Shown in pieces: positions 1 through 5,187 of a stretch of DNA of 6,504 nucleotides. Origin of the DNA: Bacteroidota bacterium (lineage in GTDB: Bacteria > Bacteroidota > Ignavibacteria > Ignavibacteriales > Melioribacteraceae); assembly GCA_021812745.1 (NCBI GenBank), contig JAKAMS010000149.1, positions 1 through 6,504 on the forward strand. Direction: 5' to 3'. The stretch's first letter is position 1, and each line of letters begins with the position of its first letter. The notes under the pieces were generated by a model that was given only the letters and a program-made list of their open reading frames with translations, was not told where the DNA came from and did no database searches. The translations under genes and the position numbers were made by a program.

Positions 1-17
1 AGTGTTTCAGTAGCCAT
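1..17 (-). CDS. N-terminal fragment of a divergent gene (MATET...)
   Basis: Read on the minus strand, an ATG at 17-15 is followed by codons for M-A-T-E-T and the first two bases of a sixth codon before the window edge. A strong Shine-Dalgarno sequence, GGAGGA, lies at 26-21, three bases before the ATG (about 4 to 5 bases from the GGAGG core). That is the main reason to call a gene here. The gene runs leftward out of the window, divergent from the peptidase gene at 118. Five residues are far too few to identify the product. Confidence 0.6.
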
Positions 18-67
18 AATTCCTCCATACTTGAAAACAATTTTATTTAATTTTAGTAAGGTCTAGT

Positions 68-75
68 TAAACTTA
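68..75 (-). promoter_or_regulatory. Possible -7 element for the leftward divergent gene
   Basis: On the minus strand this reads TAAGTTTA, seven of eight positions of the Bacteroidota-type -7 consensus TAnnTTTG and identical to the element proposed upstream of rpsU. It would give a leader of about 40 to 45 bases ahead of the ATG at 17. No TTTG or TTG element sits at the expected distance upstream, so the call is weak. Confidence 0.22.
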
Positions 76-81
76 CCTGCA

Positions 82-109
82 TTGAGCTTGTTCTAAAAGT
101 AATTATAAA
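82..109 (+). promoter_or_regulatory. Possible promoter for the M14 peptidase gene
   Basis: TTGAGC at 82-87 and TATAAA at 104-109 are spaced by 16 bases, which resembles a sigma-70 type -35/-10 pair. Transcription from it would start almost at the ATG at 118, giving a leaderless or near-leaderless message. That would agree with the lack of a Shine-Dalgarno site before this gene. In such AT-rich sequence the match could be chance. Confidence 0.25.
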
Positions 110-117
110 ATTAATAA

Positions 118-1377
118 ATGAAAATAACGGAGAGTAATTTGGATTCCAAAGAGTTGTTTAATGAGATTTTTTTAAGTTACGATAATTTCCGCGAAACCAA
201 ATTGGGCAGTGAATTTATAACGCATTCAGAATTGATACCAATTCTTGAGAATTTACAAAAAACAAATTTTTTCAAAATAGAAACACTTGGAAAATCTGTT
301 GAAGGAAGAGAAATATTTTCCATCACATTCGGCACTGGCAAAACAAACATTTTAGCATGGTCACAAATGCACGGTGACGAACCGACCGCAACCGCTGCGT
401 TATTCGACATACTCAATTTCTTTACTTCGAATAATTCATTTGAAAAATTTAGAGAAAGTTTGCTTAATGAGATAACTTTTCATTTTGTACCGATGGTAAA
501 TCCTGACGGTGCGGAAAAATTTAAACGTGAAAATGCATTCAATATTGATCTAAACCGCGATGCCCAACGGCTTGAATCTTATGAGTCAAAAATACTTTGG
601 GATTACTCAGAAAAAATTCAACCGGATTTCGGATTCAACCTTCACGATCAGAACAGTTATTATACGGCAGGAAGATCGGGCAAACATTCTACAATTTCAC
701 TGCTAGCTCCGCCGCTTGATCATGTTAAGAGCATAAATTACACAAGAGAAAAAAGTATGCAGGTAATCTGCAGAATTAATGATGCGCTTTCTAATTTTAT
801 TCCGGGACAAATTGCGCGGTATAATGACAACCATGAACCGCGCGCTTTCGGTGATAATTTTACAAAGAATGGTATCAGCTCAATTTTAATTGAGTCGGGT
901 TATTATAAAAATGATTTGAAAAAAGATTTTGTCCGTAAATTAAATTTTGTCGCGTTGCTCTCGGCTTTTTACTCAATTTCAGAAAAAGATTTTGAGAAAG
1001 TGGACTACACAAAATATTTTTCTATACCGGAAAACGAACAGCTTCTTTTTGACCTTCTACTCCGAAACCTAACACTAATTTTTAATGGGAAGAGTTTTAA
1101 GATTGATGTTGGAATTAACCGTAAAAAATGTATGGATTTAGAATCGAAGAAATTCTTCTATAAAGGAACAATCGCAGAACTTGGAGACCTTTCGATTTAC
1201 AACGGAATTGAAGAATATGACATGACCGGATTAAAAATTGAGTCCTCTAATATGCTTACAGTTGATGAATCTGCAGACTTAAATCTAACCGGGAGAGCAG
1301 ATTTGAAAATTGTTAATGGATCTTTTTTGAATTCCGATAGTATTAAAACGATATTAAATGGAACGGCAATTGGTTAA
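118..1377 (+). CDS. M14-family zinc carboxypeptidase
   Basis: A 419-residue protein with the hallmarks of an M14 metallocarboxypeptidase, which removes residues from the C-terminal end of peptides using one zinc ion. The zinc ligands are visible as H85 and E88 (MHGDE) and H176 (NLHDQ). N146-R147 in IDLNRD matches the substrate carboxylate-binding Asn-Arg pair, the NPDG motif is at 128-131, R137 may be the second binding arginine, and E259 in LIESGYY is placed as the catalytic glutamate. The catalytic domain spans about residues 50-290. The last ~130 residues match nothing I recognise. There is no signal peptide or membrane segment, so the enzyme is probably cytoplasmic, unlike secreted digestive M14 enzymes; a role in peptide or cell-wall peptide turnover is inference. 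No Shine-Dalgarno precedes the ATG, only A/T-rich sequence. Only 39 bases and no terminator separate it from the sigma factor gene, so co-transcription is possible. Confidence 0.87.
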   Translation: MKITESNLDSKELFNEIFLSYDNFRETKLGSEFITHSELIPILENLQKTNFFKIETLGKSVEGREIFSITFGTGKTNILAWSQMHGDEPTATAALFDILNFFTSNNSFEKFRESLLNEITFHFVPMVNPDGAEKFKRENAFNIDLNRDAQRLESYESKILWDYSEKIQPDFGFNLHDQNSYYTAGRSGKHSTISLLAPPLDHVKSINYTREKSMQVICRINDALSNFIPGQIARYNDNHEPRAFGDNFTKNGISSILIESGYYKNDLKKDFVRKLNFVALLSAFYSISEKDFEKVDYTKYFSIPENEQLLFDLLLRNLTLIFNGKSFKIDVGINRKKCMDLESKKFFYKGTIAELGDLSIYNGIEEYDMTGLKIESSNMLTVDESADLNLTGRADLKIVNGSFLNSDSIKTILNGTAIG

Positions 1378-1416
1378 TTTAATACGCAAAATATTTTTTC
1401 TGAAAGAAAATTAGAA

Positions 1417-2022
1417 ATGCGAACTATTATAAATAATTTGAACGACAAAGAACTGCAAAACCGTTATACCGAATTTGAAAAAGAAGCTATTCCGCATATG
1501 GACGCGATTTATAATTATGCGCTAAGAATGACCGGAGACGAAGACGATGCAGATGATCTCGTTCAAGAAACTTTTATGAAAGCATTCCGCTTCTTTGATA
1601 AATTTGAAAAAGGCACCAACTGTAAAGCATGGTTATTCCGAATAATGAAAAACTCGTTCATCAACGATTACAGAAAGAATACAAAAGAGCCCAACAAAGT
1701 TGATTACGATGACGTTCAGAATTTCTATGAAAATATTAAATCCGATGAGGTTGAAACCAAACATTACGAGTTAGATGCCTTCAGCGATCTTTTGGACGAT
1801 GATATTTCCGAAGCAATTGAAAAATTGCCGGAAGATTTTAGAACCGTAATAATTCTAAATGATATAGAAGGATTTACTTACGAAGAGATAGCAGATTTTG
1901 TTGACATCCCGGTCGGTACTGTAAGATCGAGATTACACCGGGCGAGAAAAATGCTTTATGTGCAGTTGTTCGATTACGCAAAAGAGAAGGGATTCATGCG
2001 AACTGGAAAATCAAAAAGGTAA
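1417..2022 (+). CDS. ECF sigma factor, SigR/SigH (ECF12)-like
   Basis: A 201-residue sigma-70 family factor with only regions 2 and 4, typical of extracytoplasmic-function sigmas. Region 2 covers about residues 20-88, with the core-binding stretch DADDLVQETFMKAFR (44-58) and the -10 reading helix around 66-86 (GTNCKAWLFRIMKNSFIN). Region 4 covers about 130-182, with the -35 reading helix-turn-helix at 154-175 (YEEIADFVDIPVGTVRSRL). The GTNxxAWLFRI motif and the C-terminal DYAKEKG tail closely recall actinobacterial SigR/SigH, which control the thiol-oxidative stress regulon and are held by a zinc-binding anti-sigma. No anti-sigma gene lies next to this one; a universal stress protein follows. 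The linker (about 94-130) is strongly acidic. No Shine-Dalgarno is seen before the ATG. Sigma identity is certain; the subgroup is from memory of family sequences and the regulon is inference. Confidence 0.92.
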   Translation: MRTIINNLNDKELQNRYTEFEKEAIPHMDAIYNYALRMTGDEDDADDLVQETFMKAFRFFDKFEKGTNCKAWLFRIMKNSFINDYRKNTKEPNKVDYDDVQNFYENIKSDEVETKHYELDAFSDLLDDDISEAIEKLPEDFRTVIILNDIEGFTYEEIADFVDIPVGTVRSRLHRARKMLYVQLFDYAKEKGFMRTGKSKR

Positions 2023-2077
2023 ATTTGAACCGTTAAAAAATATTTACTAATTAAAAAACTAAAATAATTCAAGTAAT

Positions 2078-2542
2078 ATGTTTGATCTTAAAAACATAAT
2101 CGTTCCAACAGATTTCAGCGAACTATCAATCACGGCACTTGAATATGCAAAAGAGATGGCAGAGAAGATGGAAGCCAAAATTCATTTGGTTTACGTTTTA
2201 GAAAAAACTCCCCCGTTTCTTGCAATGAGCAGTTTCAATGTCTCCGAGGAAGAAGTAATGAAATCAATGGAAGAACAAGCTCACAAACAACTGAAAAAAA
2301 TTGTCCGCAACGTAACAGAGGATTCTTCAATAAGAATAATTGAAATCTTGAGAAAAGGAGTTGATTACGAAGAAATTATAAAGTATTCCAAGGAAATCAA
2401 CAGCGATATGATTGTGATAGCGACTCATGGGAGAACTGGGATACTTCACAATTTGCTTGGCAGTGTGGCTGAAAAAGTGATTCGATACTCACAATGCCCG
2501 GTTTTGGTTATCTCTCCGGAAGAAAAAGGCGGATTAATCTAA
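2078..2542 (+). CDS. Universal stress protein (UspA family)
   Basis: A 154-residue single-domain Usp, the normal length for the family, with the alpha/beta nucleotide-binding fold of small cytoplasmic stress proteins. The N-terminal strand NIIVPTDFS (6-14) carries the conserved aspartate D12. The C-terminal ATP-binding motif reads A115-TH-G118-(9 residues)-G128-S129, followed by AEKVIRYSQCPVLVI (131-145). The canonical motif is G-2x-G-9x-G-S/T; the first glycine is alanine here, which I recall in many ATP-binding members, so nucleotide binding is still expected. These proteins bind ATP or AMP and adjust survival under starvation, redox or respiratory stress; the specific role is not predictable. 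It starts 55 bases after the ECF sigma gene on the same strand, with no clear terminator or Shine-Dalgarno between, so the two may form a stress-related transcription unit. Confidence 0.93.
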   Translation: MFDLKNIIVPTDFSELSITALEYAKEMAEKMEAKIHLVYVLEKTPPFLAMSSFNVSEEEVMKSMEEQAHKQLKKIVRNVTEDSSIRIIEILRKGVDYEEIIKYSKEINSDMIVIATHGRTGILHNLLGSVAEKVIRYSQCPVLVISPEEKGGLI

Positions 2543-2574
2543 TTTGATTCTTTAGACCGAATTCTCTAAGTTTA
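2543..2574 (+). promoter_or_regulatory. Candidate Bacteroidota-type promoter of rpsU
   Basis: TTTG at 2543-2546 and TAAGTTTA at 2567-2574 are separated by exactly 20 bases. This matches the known Bacteroidota primary-sigma consensus TTTG-N(about 19-21)-TAnnTTTG at all fixed positions but the last. Transcription would begin near 2580, leaving a leader of about 35 bases ahead of the TTG start of rpsU. The spacing also matches the element proposed upstream of tRNA-Met (4290-4321), which adds some support. Confidence 0.5.
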
Positions 2575-2602
2575 CGCCGCAAAAATTTTACAACAACAAG
2601 GC

Positions 2603-2608
2603 AGGTGA
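2603..2608 (+). promoter_or_regulatory. Shine-Dalgarno of rpsU, fixes a TTG start
   Basis: AGGTGA lies six bases before the TTG at 2615. The next in-frame codons (GTA, GGA, ATT) cannot start translation, and a bS21 N-terminus is expected exactly here, so TTG is the supported start. The three genes upstream on this strand have no comparable site. Confidence 0.7.
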
Positions 2609-2614
2609 ATTAAG

Positions 2615-2818
2615 TTGGTAGGAATTACAGTTGCAGAGAACGAAAATATTGATAAGGCGCTAAAGCGTTTTAAGAAAAAATATGAACGTTCCGGCGTACT
2701 AAAAGAATTCAAGAAGAGAACTTTCTTCGTTAAACCCTCAGTTGAAAAACGGCTGGAAGGCATTAAAGCTAAGCGCAGAGCTTCGCGAGAACAAACAATG
2801 CGCGACAGAAGAGGTTAA
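2615..2818 (+). CDS. rpsU: 30S ribosomal protein bS21
   Basis: A 67-residue, highly basic protein matching bS21 in length (about 60-70 residues) and pattern. It has an N-terminal strand [16 protein letters not shown], then the helix-forming [19 protein letters not shown] with the family's RSGxxxExxxR spacing, FVKPSVEKR near 43-51 and an Arg-rich tail. bS21 sits on the 30S platform near the 3' end of 16S rRNA, where mRNA Shine-Dalgarno pairing takes place. Translation begins at a rare TTG behind a good Shine-Dalgarno (2603-2608). It is preceded by a candidate promoter and ends eight bases before a strong terminator, so it can be transcribed alone as well as by read-through from the stress genes. 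In Flavobacterium, bS21 helps hide the anti-Shine-Dalgarno and regulates its own gene; whether that applies here is inference. Confidence 0.95.
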   Translation: MVGITVAENENIDKALKRFKKKYERSGVLKEFKKRTFFVKPSVEKRLEGIKAKRRASREQTMRDRRG

Positions 2819-2825
2819 TATTCAT

Positions 2826-2852
2826 AAAAAATCCCGCTTAGCGGGATTTTTT
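2826..2852. terminator. Bidirectional rho-independent terminator between rpsU and the LOG gene
   Basis: A perfect inverted repeat: AAAAAATCCCGC (2826-2837), loop TTA (2838-2840), GCGGGATTTTTT (2841-2852). The GC-rich core is six bases per arm and each strand ends in six T. It begins eight bases after the rpsU stop and ends one base before the stop codon of the converging minus-strand gene, so it serves both. Confidence 0.95.
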
Positions 2853-2853
2853 A

Positions 2854-3675
2854 TTACTTGTGGTTATTCAAATAATTTTTCTTGAAATGAGTTGTTATCT
2901 TTTCGAATGCTTCATCTACAGTACTGCAGAAATCAAAAATTTTCAAATCATCTTTGCTGATCATCCCGTGTTCTATTAAGGCATCAAAATTCATTACCTC
3001 GCGCCAGAAACTTTCTCCATAAACAATTACCTTAAGTGGTTTGGAAAGTTTACCGGTCTGAATTAGGGTAACAACTTCCATCATTTCATCAAGTGTACCA
3101 AATCCGCCGGGGAAAGCAACAAGAGCTTTTGCTAAAAAGACAAACCAAAATTTTCTCATAAAGAAATAATGAAACTCAAAAGCTAATTCCGGATCAACAT
3201 ACTTATTAACAAACTGTTCGAATGGAATGCTGATGTTTAATCCAATAGAATGCCCCTTAGCAAGATGCGCGCCTTTATTAGCCGCTTCCATAATACCGGG
3301 ACCGCCGCCGCTGCAAACAATAAATCTTTTTTCATCTACAGGCAAAGACATAGACCACTTAGTCAATCTTTTAGACAGTTCAACAGCGTCTTCGTAGTAT
3401 TTTGACATTTCAAGCATCTTTAATGCACGATCAACTTTCTTCTTAGAAGAAGCAGATTTGTCTTTCTTAGCAGCTTTCAAATTTTCTAAAGCAACTTTTC
3501 TCGAAGGAATTCTTGCCGATCCGAAGAATACAATTGTATCGCGTATCTTATTCCTAGCAAAACGTGCTTGCGGTTCATAAAATTCAGAGAGTATCCTAAT
3601 CGTTCTTGCTCTTGCTGAGTTTAAAAAATCTAAATTATTGTACGCCTTAACAGGCAGCTTGTGTTGCTTTTTCAT
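2854..3675 (-). CDS. LOG-family nucleotide phosphoribohydrolase (TIGR00730-like)
   Basis: A 273-residue Rossmann-fold protein of the LOG family, often misnamed lysine decarboxylase. Family members cleave the N-glycosidic bond of AMP-type nucleotides, including cytokinin riboside monophosphates, giving a base and ribose 5-phosphate. Visible motifs are the first strand TIVFFGSAR (47-55), GGGPGIMEAANKGA (123-136), R174-K175 in the active-site loop, and PGGFGTLDE (189-197) with E197 as catalytic glutamate. Two features differ from short LOGs (about 180-200 residues): a basic N-terminal extension of about 45 residues, and a Lys-rich insert near 60-90 between the first strand and the helix before the GGGPG loop. 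The ATG is preceded by GGTGA four bases upstream. The gene lies between the terminator after secG and the bidirectional terminator at its own end, so it is probably monocistronic with a promoter in 3676-3740, where I could not pick a clear match. Physiological substrate unknown. Confidence 0.88.
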   Translation of the reverse strand: MKKQHKLPVKAYNNLDFLNSARARTIRILSEFYEPQARFARNKIRDTIVFFGSARIPSRKVALENLKAAKKDKSASSKKKVDRALKMLEMSKYYEDAVELSKRLTKWSMSLPVDEKRFIVCSGGGPGIMEAANKGAHLAKGHSIGLNISIPFEQFVNKYVDPELAFEFHYFFMRKFWFVFLAKALVAFPGGFGTLDEMMEVVTLIQTGKLSKPLKVIVYGESFWREVMNFDALIEHGMISKDDLKIFDFCSTVDEAFEKITTHFKKNYLNNHK

Positions 3676-3741
3676 TAATTCACCGTTTGAATAAAATTAA
3701 GAAAGGATATTTGAATAGCAGTCATTAAAATTCCAGATATG

Positions 3742-3768
3742 GGAAAGAAGCCCCCGCAAGCGCAGGGG
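3742..3768 (-). terminator. Rho-independent terminator after secG
   Basis: On the minus strand CCCCTGC (3768-3762) pairs with GCGGGGG (3757-3751) through seven base pairs, including one U-G wobble, around a four-base loop. It is followed by CTTCTTTCC, a short pyrimidine-rich tail. On the plus strand the wobble becomes a C-A mismatch, so the signal favours the minus strand. It starts about 17 bases past the secG stop and separates secG from the LOG gene. Confidence 0.62.
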
Positions 3769-3785
3769 TTAATTTCTCAAAAAAT

Positions 3786-4136
3786 TTATTTTTGCGCGGG
3801 AGTAGTAGTAGAACGCTGTTGTGGTAATGCTGGCGCTGTTGGAACTGCTTGCTGTCTTCCACCACCTTGAATTATACTTTCTCTTTGAGCGCTTGTAGTT
3901 TGTCCGGGTAAAAAGAAAAGATTAATAACAATGGCAAGTATTAATAATGCCGCACCAATCCACCAGGTAATCTTGCTTAGAAAATCTGCAGTTCTTCTTG
4001 TTCCGAAAACAGTTCCAAATTGACCTGAACCACCGAAAGATCCGGCTAAACCGCCACCCTTACTTGATTGCAGCAATACAACAATAATTAATAAAATTGC
4101 CAGAATTACAGAAACAGAAATTAAAAGTGTGTACAT
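3786..4136 (-). CDS. secG: Preprotein translocase subunit SecG
   Basis: A 116-residue inner-membrane protein with the two-helix layout of SecG, the small subunit that assists the SecYEG channel and SecA-driven export. Membrane segments lie at about residues 3-22 and 57-76. Between them is the family signature LLQSSKGGGLAGSFGG (21-36), then FGTRRTADFLSKITW (44-58), both typical of SecG. The C-terminal 40 residues are a Gln/Thr/Pro-rich, probably disordered tail, of a kind common in SecG of this group. GGAG six bases before the ATG supports the start. The gene lies 20 bases downstream of tRNA-Met on the same strand, with no terminator between, so both probably share one transcript and secG mRNA may arise by 3' processing of the tRNA. 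A terminator follows at 3768-3742. Confidence 0.95.
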   Translation of the reverse strand: MYTLLISVSVILAILLIIVVLLQSSKGGGLAGSFGGSGQFGTVFGTRRTADFLSKITWWIGAALLILAIVINLFFLPGQTTSAQRESIIQGGGRQQAVPTAPALPQQRSTTTPAQK

Positions 4137-4156
4137 ATTTTACTCCAAATTAGATG

Positions 4157-4230
4157 TAGCGAGGGAGGGATTCGAACCCCCGACACATGGATTATGATTC
4201 CATTGCTCTAACCTACTGAGCTACCTCGCC
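4157..4230 (-). tRNA. tRNA-Met (anticodon CAT)
   Basis: Read on the minus strand from 4230, a full cloverleaf of 73 bases plus discriminator A at 4157 can be drawn. Acceptor GGCGAGG pairs with CCTCGCT (first pair G-U), the D arm is GCTC/GAGC, the anticodon stem is ATGGA/TCCAT with loop ATCATAA, the variable loop is GTGTC, and the T arm is GGGGG/CCCTC with loop TTCGAAT. The anticodon is CAT. The G-U first pair lacks the mismatched first position typical of initiator tRNA, so elongator Met is most likely. A tRNA-Ile whose CAT is modified to lysidine-AT cannot be excluded by eye. CCA is not encoded (the next bases are CAT), so it must be added after transcription. Position 32 is A rather than the usual pyrimidine. 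Confidence 0.93.
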
Positions 4231-4285
4231 AAAAAAAACCAATTATCAGCCCAATTCCCTTTCCTAAAGGTAGGCAGAAAAACGG

Positions 4286-4311
4286 GACGTAAATATAAAG
4301 CATCAAGTTCC
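4286..4311 (-). promoter_or_regulatory. Candidate ECF-sigma promoter motif upstream of tRNA-Met/secG
   Basis: On the minus strand GGAAC (4311-4307) and CGTC (4289-4286) are 17 bases apart, fitting the general ECF promoter form GGAAC-N16/17-CGTC. It is also close to the SigR form GGAAT-N18-GTT. It is interleaved with a housekeeping-type promoter. The motif is short and could be chance; its link to the sigma factor at 1417-2022 is inference. Confidence 0.3.
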
Positions 4312-4321
4312 AAACTTCAAG
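4290..4321 (-). promoter_or_regulatory. Housekeeping-type promoter of tRNA-Met/secG
   Basis: On the minus strand CTTG (4321-4318) and TATATTTA (4297-4290) are exactly 20 bases apart, the same geometry as the element before rpsU. The same bases also read as a sigma-70 pair: TTGAAG, 17 bases, TATATT. Transcription would start near 4283, giving about 50 leader bases before the tRNA 5' end. This accounts for expression of the tRNA and secG independently of the obg operon upstream. Confidence 0.55.
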
Positions 4322-4347
4322 CTATTCCGAATTAATGATTTTTTGAA

Positions 4348-5178
4348 TTATTTCAGTTTGGCAAGAATATTCTTTTTGTATTCGTCTTTAAAGATTCCTT
4401 TTCCGGTTGATTTATAGTCCTTTCCTTCGATCCCCAAAGTTTGAAGTCTCTGATTTGTAGATGTAATTCTTGCAATCGGGTCCGGATGAGTGGATAAAAA
4501 TATTCCTATTCCGCCCCCTCCGCTGGCAACTTTTCCGTCATCTCTCATCTTTTCAAAAAAGAATTTTACACTGCCGGGATAAAATCTTGTTGATGATAAA
4601 TACTTAATCGAATATTGATCACTCTCATCTTCATCGGCACGGCTGTTTGCAAGAAAGGCAGCTCCTACAAGAAGGTTGGATGCAATTGTAGCTATCTGAG
4701 GGGCGTTATTCCCAAGCAACAGACTCTGACCAAGATTTACAATGTTGGCTTTCGTCATACGTATTGCCGCATGATGCCTTTCTGCGTGACCAATTTCGTG
4801 ACCAAGCACACCAGCAAGTGCAGCTTCAGAATCAAGATATTTTATCAGTCCGGTATATACATAAACATACCCGCCCGGCGTTGCAAAAGCGTTAAGAATA
4901 GTATCATTCTGAATTATTTCCAGTTGATAATTATATACAGATGCTTTTTCAATACTTGGTGATTTTAGAATTTCTCTAAATATTTTTTTATCAACATAAT
5001 CTTTAACCGCCGGATTTCCTTTAAAAATAGGATACTCTTTAGGATTTTTCTTTATCTCCTGATCTAATTGCAAACCAAGAGCGGCTTCATCGCTGTCTGT
5101 AAGCATGTTAATTTTTAAAGCAGAACATGCAACAGCAAATAAAACTAGCAGTAGAGTCCAAAGTTTTTTTGATTTCAT
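4348..5178 (-). CDS. M48-family zinc metalloprotease, lipoprotein (LoiP/BepA-like)
   Basis: A 276-residue peptidase counted from the ATG at 5178. Residues 1-18 form a lipoprotein signal: KSKK, a hydrophobic stretch, then a lipobox ending A-V-A-C18, so the mature protein should be lipid-anchored in the envelope. The zinc site is H127-E128-I-G-H131 (GHEIGHAERHHA) with third ligand E183 in SRADEDESD (179-187). THPDPIARI near 234-242 is the further motif shared by periplasmic M48 proteases such as BepA, LoiP and YcaL, which degrade misfolded outer-membrane proteins. No TPR domain follows, so it is closer to LoiP/YcaL than to full-length BepA. A GTG six bases upstream could be called as the start, but it lies inside the Shine-Dalgarno GAGGTGA, so ATG is preferred. 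The permease stop codon is seven bases before this ATG, implying translational coupling. The specific substrate is unknown. Confidence 0.92.
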   Translation of the reverse strand: MKSKKLWTLLLVLFAVACSALKINMLTDSDEAALGLQLDQEIKKNPKEYPIFKGNPAVKDYVDKKIFREILKSPSIEKASVYNYQLEIIQNDTILNAFATPGGYVYVYTGLIKYLDSEAALAGVLGHEIGHAERHHAAIRMTKANIVNLGQSLLLGNNAPQIATIASNLLVGAAFLANSRADEDESDQYSIKYLSSTRFYPGSVKFFFEKMRDDGKVASGGGGIGIFLSTHPDPIARITSTNQRLQTLGIEGKDYKSTGKGIFKDEYKKNILAKLK

Positions 5179-5180
5179 AT

Positions 5181-5187
5181 TCACCTC
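5181..5187 (-). promoter_or_regulatory. Shine-Dalgarno of the M48 gene overlapping the permease stop
   Basis: On the minus strand GAGGTGA (5187-5181) puts its GAGG core five bases before the ATG at 5178. Its first two bases belong to the TGA stop of the permease gene (5188-5186). Ribosomes ending the permease therefore stop on the next gene's binding site. It also rules against the GTG at 5184, which is part of the site itself. Confidence 0.75.

Noticed and set aside
177..416. Minus-strand open frame of 79 codons inside the M14 gene
   Set aside because: Antisense shadow of the zinc-site region of the peptidase, with no supporting signal.
2005..2034. GGAAA and CGTT upstream of the Usp gene as an ECF promoter
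   Set aside because: The spacing is 21 bases, too long for an ECF sigma, and the -35 part departs from GGAAC/GGAAT.
2550..2571. Hairpin TTAGA / TCTAA upstream of rpsU as a possible bS21-binding leader element
   Set aside because: The stem is five or six weak pairs with an eight-base loop, and it lies inside the proposed promoter, so it would not be in the transcript.
4157..4230. tRNA gene as an integration site for a mobile element
   Set aside because: No integrase, no repeat of the tRNA 3' end within the window, and flanking genes are core functions.
4255..4270. CCTTT / AAAGG inverted repeat in the leader of tRNA-Met as a possible attenuator or riboswitch
   Set aside because: Five pairs with a three-base loop and no U-run. 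There is no recognisable riboswitch core; the leader is only about 50 bases.
4301..4321. Imperfect palindrome around AAGTT/AACTT as an operator or as a terminator for the M48 operon
   Set aside because: Only five consecutive pairs with mismatches beyond, no T-run, and the bases are already explained by the promoter elements.
4615..4962. Plus-strand open frame of 115 codons
   Set aside because: It lies wholly antisense to the M48 protease gene, has no Shine-Dalgarno, and encodes a Cys- and Lys-rich sequence with no recognisable domain.
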